A stretch of DNA of 15,236 nucleotides, from assembly GCA_934668515.1 (NCBI GenBank), contig CAKUNS010000035.1, forward strand, positions 1 to 15,236. The letters run 5' to 3'. A model generated the notes under the pieces. That model was not told the origin of the DNA. It made no database searches and worked only from the letters and a program-made list of their open reading frames with translations. Made by a program: the position numbers and the translations under genes. Of this stretch, positions 6,731 through 14,064 are shown in pieces (the first letter of the stretch is position 1; each line of letters begins with the position of its first letter). Source of the DNA: an uncultured Eggerthellaceae bacterium. GTDB taxonomy: Bacteria; Actinomycetota; Coriobacteriia; Coriobacteriales; Eggerthellaceae.

Positions 6731-8395
6731 ATGCATCTTGACGAGATAAGCTGCAACGAATTCTTCGATGCGATGGATTCGCTGCTTTACTTCACGAATA
6801 AGCGTTTCGATGTGGTCAAGGATTATCGTTTTGAAATCACCACGCAGCTTGACGAGGCGAAGGCGGGCTTGGTTTCCCGCACTCTTTGGGAAAACAGTGC
6901 GATTGTCGAGGATTACTGTCGAGTTAATCCTGATCATCTTCCTGTGCAACTTATCGACGAGGTGCGTCAATGGGAATATGCGTTAAGCGACACCTTCTCT
7001 CTTGTGCGTTATCAAGACGGGCATGCGCTGCTTATGAATGATGCTGGCGTATTCGCCGTTGCCGGTCTTACAGTGGATCTCGACGATGTTATGGGGCCGG
7101 CCCCTGCATTTGTCCGAACCACGCTTCTTGCTTTCCGTGGGGTTGTCATTTGCGACGGTTTCCTTCAGGCGTTCGACGCCAATGAAAGCGAGATTTCCGC
7201 CATGCAGGACAAGTTCGAGGCGACGGTGTCGAACGGGGGCATCGTTTTCGATGCTTCTGATTTCGTTTCCGCGGTTCGCGAGTATCAGCGTGGCAAGCTC
7301 GATGATGACATGGATGCCCTTCTTGAAGAGATCAGCAGGGAGGCATTCGCATCTGCTGAGGGCTCGGCGGGCGAAGCAGACGAAAGGTTGCCTGAGGGCT
7401 TTCATCGCGGCCTTCTTGCCGATTCTCAGGTTCGCGACGCTTATGAGCGCAGTCGCGGCTTAGGCAAGCCTCTTCCCATAGAATTCGCTCTCGACCTTAC
7501 CACGCTTGGCCTTGCTGGTCGGTTCAAATTCAATTTGCACGACGAGCTTGCTATCAGGGTTGCCTCGTGCGCGGTGCTTCTTTACGGTCTTGCGCCGCTT
7601 CCTCAAGTCTATGAACAATATCGTATGGTCGATTCGAAGCCTGTTCCGTTCGAACGTTTCAGTGAGATTCTTGTTTCGTTTTCCCAGATTGCAGAGTCTA
7701 CATTCACGTTGTGGCATAAAGAGGGCGCGGTTTACCTTGTTCATTACACGCTGACGGAATCGTTCGTTTCCCAACAGGTTGTGAATGCTCATTACCAAAG
7801 CACTTCTAACGACGAGGGCCGCGAAGGCGACGCCGCGTTCGGCGAACAGAAGCCCACGGTTGCTGAAATGCAGTCGGTGGTCGACCGGCAAATCGATGAT
7901 CTTGCCAAGTTGCGCGAGACCATGATCATGCAGCACCGCGATTTTGAGCCTAAGCCTATCACCGAGCAGATGATCGCCGTGGGCGGTCCGCTTGGCGCTC
8001 TTTGGCATCATCCCTGTGTGCGTGATCTTGAGTCATTCGTCGACGCCCATGTACCCGATACTCAGGATGATTACAGCTTTGGCGAGTATGTGACGGAGGA
8101 CGTCGTGCGCGCCGCCATCGAGATCGGCGATATGTCTGCAATCGATCGCTACATTGAAGATATCGGCATGAAGGGCTGCTCGTTTGACGAGGGGGTTCTT
8201 TCCCGCTTGATATCGAACGTGTTCAAGATCGTTCCTTCATGGGAGAGCAATGGATGGTCGTCCAACGAGCTGATAGAGAAACTGACCGGTCGTCGCATCT
8301 TCTACGGAGCCGACGGTCGCGAGCTGCGGATCGGACCGAACGATCCTTGTCCATGCGGTAGTGGTAAAGCTTATAAAGATTGTTGCGGTCGCTAA
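6731..8395 (+). CDS. Large protein of unknown function with C-terminal SEC-C motif
   Basis: The product has 554 residues with no signal peptide or membrane segment. The only motif I recognise is the C-terminal SEC-C zinc motif (residues 537-554, NDPCPCGSGKAYKDCCGR), with ligands C540, C542, C551 and C552 in the CxCx8CC pattern. In SecA and other proteins this motif binds zinc and mediates protein contacts such as SecB or ribosome interaction. The rest is acidic and probably largely helical, with an acidic linker rich in Ala, Glu and Gly near residues 190-230 and another variable stretch around 355-380. The start at 6731 is preceded only by a weak AGAAG 10 nt upstream; the frame is open back to 6623, but that would translate a terminator stem. 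It stands alone between two terminators. I do not recognise the family beyond the motif and assign no function. Confidence 0.85.
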   Translation: MHLDEISCNEFFDAMDSLLYFTNKRFDVVKDYRFEITTQLDEAKAGLVSRTLWENSAIVEDYCRVNPDHLPVQLIDEVRQWEYALSDTFSLVRYQDGHALLMNDAGVFAVAGLTVDLDDVMGPAPAFVRTTLLAFRGVVICDGFLQAFDANESEISAMQDKFEATVSNGGIVFDASDFVSAVREYQRGKLDDDMDALLEEISREAFASAEGSAGEADERLPEGFHRGLLADSQVRDAYERSRGLGKPLPIEFALDLTTLGLAGRFKFNLHDELAIRVASCAVLLYGLAPLPQVYEQYRMVDSKPVPFERFSEILVSFSQIAESTFTLWHKEGAVYLVHYTLTESFVSQQVVNAHYQSTSNDEGREGDAAFGEQKPTVAEMQSVVDRQIDDLAKLRETMIMQHRDFEPKPITEQMIAVGGPLGALWHHPCVRDLESFVDAHVPDTQDDYSFGEYVTEDVVRAAIEIGDMSAIDRYIEDIGMKGCSFDEGVLSRLISNVFKIVPSWESNGWSSNELIEKLTGRRIFYGADGRELRIGPNDPCPCGSGKAYKDCCGR

Positions 8396-8474
8396 GACAT
8401 CGGCTTCTTGTTCGAAATCCTGTAGAGCAGATTTACGGGTGAATAACCCCGATTGTTGTCGGCTATTCAAAGTG

Positions 8475-8512
8475 AAGAATCCCGCCAGCTGGGAAGCTGG
8501 CGGGATTCTTTT
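8475..8512. terminator. Shared terminator between convergent SEC-C and symporter genes
   Basis: A perfect 16-bp inverted repeat (AAGAATCCCGCCAGCT at 8475-8490, loop GGGA, then its complement at 8495-8510) runs into TTTT on the plus strand. On the minus strand the stem is followed by TTCTTCACTTT, a weaker U-rich tail. It therefore probably ends the SEC-C gene efficiently and may also end the symporter transcript. Confidence 0.92.
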
Positions 8513-8543
8513 CGTTGTTTGACGCTTGGTTTGTTAACGTGCG

Positions 8544-9968
8544 TTAGTTTTTCTTTTTGCCATGGGCGAGGGCACCGGCTGAAACCGAGCCACCCAAAGC
8601 GATCAAGGCGATGGCGTTGGGAAGAACCATCAACTGATTGAACATGTCGGCTAGCTCCCAAACCAGATCGTTCGAAAGGATGGAGCCCATGAAGATGAAG
8701 GCCAGGGCGACGATCATAAAGGGGAGGACGCCCTTCTTGCCGAACAAGTAGATGACGTTCAGCTTGGCGAACAGGTTCCAGCTGATGATGGTCGAGAAAG
8801 CGAAGAACAGAAGGCAGATGGCGACGAACGCGTTGCCGAAGGTGGTTCCGAAGAACTTGGCGAATGCAGCCTGAGCCATGTTGGTCTTGTCAAGGCCAAT
8901 GGAAGCGGCGACAGCAGCTGGATCGGCGCCGGCGGGAGCGCTGGCGAAGGCCTGGGCGATTGCGCCATCGTTGCAGTACAGGGCGCTGATGACGACCAGG
9001 GCGGTCATGGTGACGACGACCATGGTATCCACGAAGACGCCGATCATTGCGACTACACCTTGGTCATGCGGGTCTTTGACGTTTGCCATTGCATGTGCGT
9101 GCGGGGTAGAGCCCATGCCTGCCTCGTTCGAGAACAGACCGCGCTTTGCGCCCTGAGAGAGAGCGGCGATGATACCGAAGGTAACGCCGCCCATGGATGC
9201 TTGAGGATTAAATGCGCAGGCGAAGATAAGCTGGAAAGACGGGATAATGTCGTGTGCGTTCATGATCAGAACGACGAGGCCGCCGACCAGGTACACGATG
9301 GCCATGAAGGGGACCAGCTTTTCGGTGACGGACGCAATGCGGGAAATGCCGCCGATGAAGATGAATGCGCCCACGATGACGATGATCAGGCCGATAACCC
9401 ACGTGGGGATGCCGAAGGCGGTGTTCATGGTAGAGGCAATGGAGTTGGCCTGAACCATGGAGCCCATGAAACCAAGCGCAAGGATGATGGCGACAGCGAA
9501 GAATCCGGCCAGGAACTTGCCACCCTTGCCTTTGAATGCAGTGGTGATGTAGTAAACCGGGCCGCCGTGGACGGTACCATCCTTGTCGATGCGACGCGTC
9601 TTCTGCGCAAGAACAGCCTCAGCGTAGTTGGTGGCCATGCCAAGCAGGGCGATAAGCCACATCCAGAAGATAGCGCCCGGGCCGCCGATCAGGATTGCTC
9701 CGCAAGCACCGACGATGTTGCCGGTTCCGACCTGAGCCGCAATGGCGGTGGCGAGTGCCTGGAACGAGCTCATGCCGCTCTTATGCTTCTTGCCGTTCAT
9801 CGAGAAGTTTCCGAAAACGCTCTTCACGCCTTCGCCGAAGCAACGGAACTGAACGGCATGGGTGCGTACCGTGAAGTACAGACCAGTGCCAATCAGCAGA
9901 ATGATCAGAACGTAGTTGGAAAGATAAGAATTGATGGTTGAAACAATCGCGAGCAACGCCTCTTGCAT
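8544..9968 (-). CDS. agcS: Sodium:alanine/glycine symporter (AGCS family)
   Basis: An integral membrane transporter of 474 residues that uses sodium to take up alanine and/or glycine. About 11 hydrophobic segments can be traced. Family motifs include VGTGNIVGACGAILIGGPGA (80-99), GGPVYY (135-140) and KRGLFSNEAGMGS (275-287). The C-terminus is a short basic tail ending KKKN. The start at 9968 is fixed by a perfect AAGGAGG 6-7 nt upstream; an in-frame ATG at 10037 would lie inside the RNA leader. The gene is single, convergent with the SEC-C gene and divergent from icd. A glycine riboswitch and a stem that can pair with the ribosome binding site lie upstream, so expression probably responds to glycine, which supports glycine or alanine as cargo. 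Direction of transport and exact specificity cannot be read from sequence. Confidence 0.95.
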   Translation of the reverse strand: MQEALLAIVSTINSYLSNYVLIILLIGTGLYFTVRTHAVQFRCFGEGVKSVFGNFSMNGKKHKSGMSSFQALATAIAAQVGTGNIVGACGAILIGGPGAIFWMWLIALLGMATNYAEAVLAQKTRRIDKDGTVHGGPVYYITTAFKGKGGKFLAGFFAVAIILALGFMGSMVQANSIASTMNTAFGIPTWVIGLIIVIVGAFIFIGGISRIASVTEKLVPFMAIVYLVGGLVVLIMNAHDIIPSFQLIFACAFNPQASMGGVTFGIIAALSQGAKRGLFSNEAGMGSTPHAHAMANVKDPHDQGVVAMIGVFVDTMVVVTMTALVVISALYCNDGAIAQAFASAPAGADPAAVAASIGLDKTNMAQAAFAKFFGTTFGNAFVAICLLFFAFSTIISWNLFAKLNVIYLFGKKGVLPFMIVALAFIFMGSILSNDLVWELADMFNQLMVLPNAIALIALGGSVSAGALAHGKKKN

Positions 9969-9971
9969 TAT

Positions 9972-10008
9972 GACCTCCTTGCAAAATCGATATTCACTGA
10001 AGAAGGTC
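9972..10008 (-). promoter_or_regulatory. Stem sequestering the agcS ribosome binding site
   Basis: In the minus-strand transcript GACCUUCUU (10008-10000) can pair over 9 bp, with one G-U, with AAGGAGGUC (9980-9972), which contains the Shine-Dalgarno of agcS; the loop is 19 nt. This is a plausible translational expression platform for the upstream glycine aptamer. The ACCUUC segment can alternatively pair with GAAGGU in the aptamer core (10103-10098), which would free the ribosome binding site when glycine is absent. Both pairings were found by eye, without energy calculation. Confidence 0.6.
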
Positions 10009-10023
10009 GCAAATGATGACGTA

Positions 10024-10054
10024 TGCATGACGGGCATTCAGATAACCCGTTGCA
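10024..10054 (-). promoter_or_regulatory. Hairpin directly after the glycine aptamer (ghost-aptamer stem candidate)
   Basis: In the transcript TGCA-ACGGG (10054-10046) pairs with CCCGT-CA-TGCA (10034-10024) around an 11-nt loop, with a 2-nt bulge. Singlet glycine riboswitches usually carry a stem-loop that replaces the second aptamer and docks with the first; position and size fit a downstream ghost aptamer. No U-run follows, so it is not a terminator. Confidence 0.5.
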
Positions 10055-10058
10055 GTCG

Positions 10059-10130
10059 CTCTGTCCGCTTGCCTGAGAGTTTCGGCTTTCGCCTTGCACC
10101 TTCGGCACTCATTTAAGAGATTCTCCAGAG
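10059..10130 (-). promoter_or_regulatory. Glycine riboswitch aptamer (singlet)
   Basis: The minus strand reads as one glycine aptamer. P1 is CUCUG (10130-10126) with CAGAG (10063-10059). The conserved core GCCGAAGGUGCAA is at 10106-10094, followed by a GGC-GAAA-GCC hairpin, and ACUCUCAGGCAAGCGGACAGAG carries the conserved 3' part. No second core is visible upstream or downstream, so it is a singlet rather than a tandem. It lies about 90 nt before the AGCS symporter start; glycine riboswitches are known upstream of both glycine-cleavage genes and Na+/alanine symporters. Confidence 0.93.
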
Positions 10131-10198
10131 TCTTCTCCGCTTCCGGTCTCCGCCTCGCGTTGCGGATCCTAGAAACTTCGTAGAAGATGACAAAAGGC

Positions 10199-10227
10199 AT
10201 TATCGCTACGATTTCTCAAGAAGGCAA
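10199..10227 (-). promoter_or_regulatory. Probable promoter of the riboswitch-agcS transcript
   Basis: On the minus strand TTGCCT (10227-10222) and GATAAT (10204-10199) are separated by exactly 17 bp, matching 4/6 and 5/6 of the housekeeping sigma consensus. Transcription would start near 10192, giving a leader of about 225 nt that contains the whole aptamer. The rest of the 365-bp gap up to icd (10228-10333) shows only the icd ribosome binding site and no convincing icd promoter. Confidence 0.55.
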
Positions 10228-10333
10228 GAAGAAAATCCGTGAAATGATTCGGAAACAATCCTTGTAACATTTTGGGGCGTTTTCGTTAAACGGGTTTACT
10301 CTGTGCTCGAAGAAATCGGCATGGGAGGTTTGC

Positions 10334-11533
10334 ATGGACAAGATTCAAATGAAAACGCCGCTTGTCGAGATGGACGGCGATGAGATGACCCGCATCATCT
10401 GGAAGATCGTGAAAGATGAGCTTATCGAGCCTTTCGTAGGCCTGAAGACCGAGTATTACGACCTTGGCCTTGAGAATCGTGATCGCACTGACGATCAGGT
10501 TACCGTCGATGCCGCTCTTGCCACGAGGCGTCTTGGGGTTGCAGTGAAGTGCGCCACCATCACGCCGAATGCAGCTCGCGTTGAAGAGTACGGTCTGAAA
10601 AAGATGTGGAAGAGCCCGAATGGAACCATTCGTGCGATTCTGGACGGCACCGTATTCCGTACCCCCATTGTGGTGAAGGGCATCGAGCCGTGCGTTCGCA
10701 ATTGGAAAAAACCCATTACGCTTGCACGTCATGCGTATGGTGATGTGTATAAAAACGCCGAAATGTGTATTCCCGGCCCGGGCAAAGTCGAGCTGGTGTA
10801 CACCTCGGCCAACGGAGCCGAAACGCGTGAGCTCGTTCATGAATTCGCTGGTCCGGGGGTAGTTCAAGGCATGCACAACCTCGATGACTCCATAATGAGC
10901 TTTGCAAATTGCTGTTTCGAGTATGCCTTGCAAACTCATCAGAACGTTTGGTTTGCCACCAAGGACACCATCTCCAAGCAATACGACCATCGTTTCAAGG
11001 ACATCTTCGCCGAGATATTCGAGTCGAAATACAAAGAGCGTTTCCAGCAAGAGGGTATCGACTACTTCTATACGCTCATTGACGACGCCGTCGCTCGCGT
11101 GATGAAGGACGAGGGTGGTTTTATCTGGGCCTGCAAGAACTACGACGGTGATGTCATGAGCGACATGGTTTCAAGTGCCTTCGGAAGCCTTGCCATGATG
11201 ACGAGCGTTTTGGTCTCCCCGCATGGACAGTTTGAATACGAAGCCGCACATGGAACGGTTCAGCGTCATTATTACCGCTTCCTCAAGCATGAACCCACAT
11301 CGACGAATTCCGTTGCAACCATTTTCGCTTGGAGCGGAGCGCTGCGAAAGCGTGGCGAATTGGACGAACTGCCTGAACTGGTTGATTTCGCTAATCGGCT
11401 CGAGGCGGCAACGGTCTCTGTTATCGAGTCGGGCCGCATGACGGGGGATCTCGCGCGTATCACGACCGTCCCCGACCCGAAGACTTTGGGAACCCACGCT
11501 TTCATCAGCGCTATCGCTGACGAGTTGAAGTAA
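10334..11533 (+). CDS. icd: NADP-dependent isocitrate dehydrogenase, dimeric (eukaryotic-like) type
   Basis: Oxidative decarboxylation of isocitrate to 2-oxoglutarate with NADP+, in the cytoplasm. The 399 residues and motifs place it in the homodimeric IDH subfamily that includes human IDH1/IDH2, not the E. coli Icd type. Active-site positions coincide with human IDH1 numbering: R100 in PNGTIR, R109 in DGTVFR, R132 and Y139 in ARHAYGDVY. Metal-binding Asp residues lie in LIDD (248-251) and YDGD (270-273). EAAHGTVQRHY (303-313) and the substrate-loop ATITPNAARV (74-83) are also intact. GGGAGG lies 5 nt before the ATG. It is a single-gene unit ended by a strong hairpin. In anaerobes with an incomplete TCA cycle it likely supplies 2-oxoglutarate for glutamate, which fits the glutamine synthetase in the same window. 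Confidence 0.97.
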   Translation: MDKIQMKTPLVEMDGDEMTRIIWKIVKDELIEPFVGLKTEYYDLGLENRDRTDDQVTVDAALATRRLGVAVKCATITPNAARVEEYGLKKMWKSPNGTIRAILDGTVFRTPIVVKGIEPCVRNWKKPITLARHAYGDVYKNAEMCIPGPGKVELVYTSANGAETRELVHEFAGPGVVQGMHNLDDSIMSFANCCFEYALQTHQNVWFATKDTISKQYDHRFKDIFAEIFESKYKERFQQEGIDYFYTLIDDAVARVMKDEGGFIWACKNYDGDVMSDMVSSAFGSLAMMTSVLVSPHGQFEYEAAHGTVQRHYYRFLKHEPTSTNSVATIFAWSGALRKRGELDELPELVDFANRLEAATVSVIESGRMTGDLARITTVPDPKTLGTHAFISAIADELK

Positions 11534-11573
11534 CCTCTGGTCTTACCGAGCTTTTCGAGTCCTTGATCTTTTT

Positions 11574-11610
11574 CAAAGCACCGCGATGCTGTATCGTGGT
11601 GCTTTGTTTT
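11574..11610 (+). terminator. Intrinsic terminator of icd
   Basis: A 14-bp stem with one G-U pair (CAAAGCACCGCGAT at 11574-11587, loop GCTGT, ATCGTGGTGCTTTG at 11593-11606) is followed by TTTT. Confidence 0.9.
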
Positions 11611-11639
11611 GACTGGTCATTCTTTCGATGGGGTTCGAT

Positions 11640-12449
11640 ATGCAAATTTACGTTACTAAAGATTACCAAGAGCTGAGTGAGTTCGCTGCCGATTTCATTA
11701 TCGGTGAAGTTGAGGAGAAGCCTGGCTGCGTGCTTGGTCTTGCCACCGGCTCTACACCCGAGGGGCTTTACGCCGAAATCGCTAACCGTTACGCCGAGGA
11801 GGGCATCGATTTCTCGCGTGTTGCCACCTTCAACCTGGACGAGTACCGCGGTCTTGCCGGCGATCACGAGCAGTCTTATCGCTACTTCATGAACAAGCAT
11901 CTGTTCAGCAAGATCAACGTTCGCCCTGAGAACACCCATGTGCCTGATGGCACCAACCCCGATGCCGAACTTGTTGGCGAGGCTTACGAAGCAGCCATTA
12001 CCCTGGCTGGCGGCATCGATCTTCAGCTGTTGGGTCTTGGTCACAACGGTCACATCGGCTTCAACGAGCCCGCCGACACGTTCCCTGCTGCTACTCATGT
12101 GGTAGATCTGCAGGAATCCACCATTCAGGCTAACAGCCGACTGTTCAATAGCATCGATGAGGTTCCGCGTCAGGCTTACACCATGGGCATCGGCACCATC
12201 ATGGGGGCAAAGAAGGTTCTGATGGTTGTATCCGGCGAGGATAAGGCAGACATCGTCCGCGAGGTTTGCTACGGTCCCGTTACGCCTCAGGTGCCTGCCA
12301 GCATCCTGCAGTTCCATCCCGACTGCACTGTTGTCGTTGACGAGGCTGCTTTCTCCAAGTGCGAAGAGTTTGCTGAAGATGATGGATGTGGCTGCGGTGA
12401 CGATTGCGATTGTGGTGGCGAACACCATCATCACCATCATCATGAGTAA
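11640..12449 (+). CDS. nagB: Glucosamine-6-phosphate deaminase with Cys/His-rich C-terminal tail
   Basis: Converts glucosamine-6-phosphate to fructose-6-phosphate and ammonium, feeding amino sugars into glycolysis. Core motifs are GLATGSTP (33-40), FNLDEYRGL (64-72; D67 matches E. coli D72), and GLGHNGHIGFNEP (132-144; H138 and E143 match H143 and E148). The core ends near residue 240, as in B. subtilis-type NagB. The remaining ~29 residues are unusual: acidic with C241, C250, C252, C256 and C258, then seven consecutive His (262-268) and a final Glu. The tail suggests metal binding; function unknown. The ATG at 11640 is chosen because the family begins MxIxV there and GGGG lies 6 nt upstream; an ATG at 11628 would add MGFD without a visible ribosome binding site. 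It is a single gene between two terminators. No nagA neighbour is present. Confidence 0.95.
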   Translation: MQIYVTKDYQELSEFAADFIIGEVEEKPGCVLGLATGSTPEGLYAEIANRYAEEGIDFSRVATFNLDEYRGLAGDHEQSYRYFMNKHLFSKINVRPENTHVPDGTNPDAELVGEAYEAAITLAGGIDLQLLGLGHNGHIGFNEPADTFPAATHVVDLQESTIQANSRLFNSIDEVPRQAYTMGIGTIMGAKKVLMVVSGEDKADIVREVCYGPVTPQVPASILQFHPDCTVVVDEAAFSKCEEFAEDDGCGCGDDCDCGGEHHHHHHHE

Positions 12450-12485
12450 GATCCACTGCAGTTAAGCGGTTTTCTGTACGAGGTG

Positions 12486-12518
12486 AGCGGCTCAGGAATT
12501 TTCCTGAGCCGCTTTTTT
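12486..12518 (+). terminator. Intrinsic terminator of nagB
   Basis: A 12-13 bp perfect stem (AGCGGCTCAGGA at 12486-12497, complement ending at 12513) with an ATTT loop is followed by six T residues at 12513-12518. Confidence 0.94.
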
Positions 12519-12543
12519 ATTCAGAAAATCGGATCTGGGGTTA

Positions 12544-12575
12544 AACTGACTTGAATTATATGGTCGACAACTGAC
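12544..12575 (+). promoter_or_regulatory. Direct-repeat operator candidate upstream of the MocR gene
   Basis: AACTGAC occurs at 12544-12550 and again at 12569-12575, 25 bp start to start, 40-70 bp before the MocR start codon. MocR/GabR/PdxR regulators typically bind paired direct repeats. A similar pair lies before the next gene (14065-14095). No strong -10/-35 pair could be placed around it. Confidence 0.45.
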
Positions 12576-12614
12576 GCGGAAATAGTAGATTTGTTTCATA
12601 AGGAGCGAGGGCAT

Positions 12615-14036
12615 ATGGCAGGCTTTGATATCGATCGCCGCAACGGGGCACCGAAATATCGCTTCATACATGACAAGATTCGTGAGGAGATTACTTGCGG
12701 AAACCTCGCAGCCGGAACCAAGCTGCCTTCGAAGCGCAAGTTGGCGGAAGACCTTGACGTCAGTGTGAACACTGTCGAGCGCGCTTACGGTTTACTGGTA
12801 AGCGAAGGTTATCTTGTAGCGCGGCAGGGGAGCGGCTTCGTTGTTGGCTCAGGCAAGGTTGACGCTGCCTCGATTTCCCTTGATGAGTTCGAGTCTCAGG
12901 TTCCATCGCCGAACGCAAGCTCCCTTCTTGACCTGCGTGCGAACAAATGCGGGTTGGATTTGTTTCCGTTTGACACCTGGGCTCGTTTGATGAGACGCGT
13001 GTTATCCGACTCCAATGCCGCCTTGCTTGAGCGCATCCCTTTTAACGGCTTTCTGCCGTTAAGGAAGGCGATCGCTACGTATCTGTTCAAATCGAAGGGC
13101 ATCAGCGTTGCCCCTTCACGTATCGTCATCGGGCCAGGTACCGAGTATTTGTACGATCGCTTGCTCCAGCTTCTTGGTTCGCAGAGCATCATCGCCGTTG
13201 AAGATCCCGGGTATCAGAAGTTCGAGAAGACCTCGCGTAACTCCGAGACGCTTTGGGAGCATGTTCCTCTTGATGAAGAGGGGATTCGCCTCGATGTTCT
13301 TCGAGCCGGTCGCGCCGATACCGTTTACGTTTCGCCTGCGAACCAGTTTCCCACTGGTGTTGTTATGTCAGAGCAGCGCCGTCGCGATTTGTTGGCCTGG
13401 GCCGAAGAGAAGCCGGGGCGTTATATCATCGAGGACGATTATGACAGCGAGATCCGTCATGCGGGTAGGGCGCTCACCCCGCTGATCAGCCGCGACAGGC
13501 TTGGACGAGTCATCTACATGAACACTTTTTCCAAGACGCTCGTTCCGTCCATTCGCATTGCCTACATGATCCTTCCCACGGCTCTTATGGAGATCTACCG
13601 CGAGGAGCTTTCCTTTTATACCTGCAGCGTTTCAAGCTTCGAGCAGATGGCTCTTGCGGCGTTCATATCCGAAGGGTACTTCGAGCGACATATTGCTCGC
13701 TTGCGTAGAACATACGGAAAGCAACGTGAGGATCTTCTTGCAGTTGCGTCTCAATCGCCTCTTGCGAAGATCTCAAGCATGTTTGGCGGGGAGATGGGGA
13801 CTCACCTGCTCTTTCACATTCGCACCTCGAAAAGCGACCGTCAGGTGAAGGAAGCCGCGTTGTCGCGAGGGATGCGTTTGCCAATGCTGTCCGAATACAC
13901 CGTTCGTTACGATGCGAAATCGGCACATACAATCGTCGTTAATTTCGCGGCGTTGTCAGGTGCTGACGTTCGTGTGGGTTTGGGCATACTTGAGGAAGTT
14001 TTCGCGGAAGAAATCGCCGCACATTATGAAAGCTGA
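12615..14036 (+). CDS. MocR-family (GntR-type HTH plus aminotransferase-like) transcription regulator
   Basis: The product has 473 residues. A GntR-type winged helix-turn-helix spans about 12-76 (YRFIHDKIREEI, then LPSKRKLAEDLDVSVNTVERAY and GYLVARQGSGFVV). A fold-type I aminotransferase-like domain spans about 110-465. Residues expected to hold pyridoxal phosphate are seen: SPANQFPTG (240-248), EDDYDSEI (273-280) and NTFSKTLVPSIRIAY (303-317), with K307 as the Schiff-base lysine. Proteins of this family (GabR, PdxR, TauR) use PLP and an amine or amino acid to control nearby genes, usually without transaminating. The start at 12615 has AAGGAGCGAGG upstream. AACTGAC direct repeats lie upstream of it and of the following dehydrogenase gene, so that gene is the likeliest target besides itself. 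The effector is unknown. Confidence 0.94.
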   Translation: MAGFDIDRRNGAPKYRFIHDKIREEITCGNLAAGTKLPSKRKLAEDLDVSVNTVERAYGLLVSEGYLVARQGSGFVVGSGKVDAASISLDEFESQVPSPNASSLLDLRANKCGLDLFPFDTWARLMRRVLSDSNAALLERIPFNGFLPLRKAIATYLFKSKGISVAPSRIVIGPGTEYLYDRLLQLLGSQSIIAVEDPGYQKFEKTSRNSETLWEHVPLDEEGIRLDVLRAGRADTVYVSPANQFPTGVVMSEQRRRDLLAWAEEKPGRYIIEDDYDSEIRHAGRALTPLISRDRLGRVIYMNTFSKTLVPSIRIAYMILPTALMEIYREELSFYTCSVSSFEQMALAAFISEGYFERHIARLRRTYGKQREDLLAVASQSPLAKISSMFGGEMGTHLLFHIRTSKSDRQVKEAALSRGMRLPMLSEYTVRYDAKSAHTIVVNFAALSGADVRVGLGILEEVFAEEIAAHYES

Positions 14037-14040
14037 TAGG

Positions 14041-14063
14041 CAATCGGCTTGTTCTGATTGTTT
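14041..14063 (+). terminator. Weak terminator-like hairpin after the MocR gene
   Basis: CAATCGG (14041-14047) pairs with CTGATTG (14054-14060), including one G-U, around a 6-nt loop and is followed by only TTT. The stem is short, so read-through into the dehydrogenase gene is possible. Confidence 0.3.
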
Positions 14064-14064
14064 C

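Noticed and set aside
9060..9941. A 293-codon plus-strand frame opposite the symporter
   Set aside because: Its translation is extremely polar and His/Asp-rich, as expected from reading membrane codons backward; no start signal.
10131..10240. A second glycine aptamer upstream of the first
   Set aside because: No second GCCGAAGGNGCAA core or matching 3' strand; the region instead contains the promoter-like hexamers.
10287..10298. TAAACGGGTTTA inverted repeat before icd as an operator
   Set aside because: Arms of 5 bp, no clear promoter beside it and no regulator to connect it with.
11511..12443. A 310-codon minus-strand frame opposite nagB
   Set aside because: Begins inside the complement of the histidine repeat and has no ribosome binding site; nagB motifs are unambiguous.
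12426..12446. Histidine run as a cloning-vector purification tag
   Set aside because: Seven His rather than six, irregular CAC/CAT use, a following Glu codon, a preceding Cys cluster, and native intergenic sequence with a terminator.
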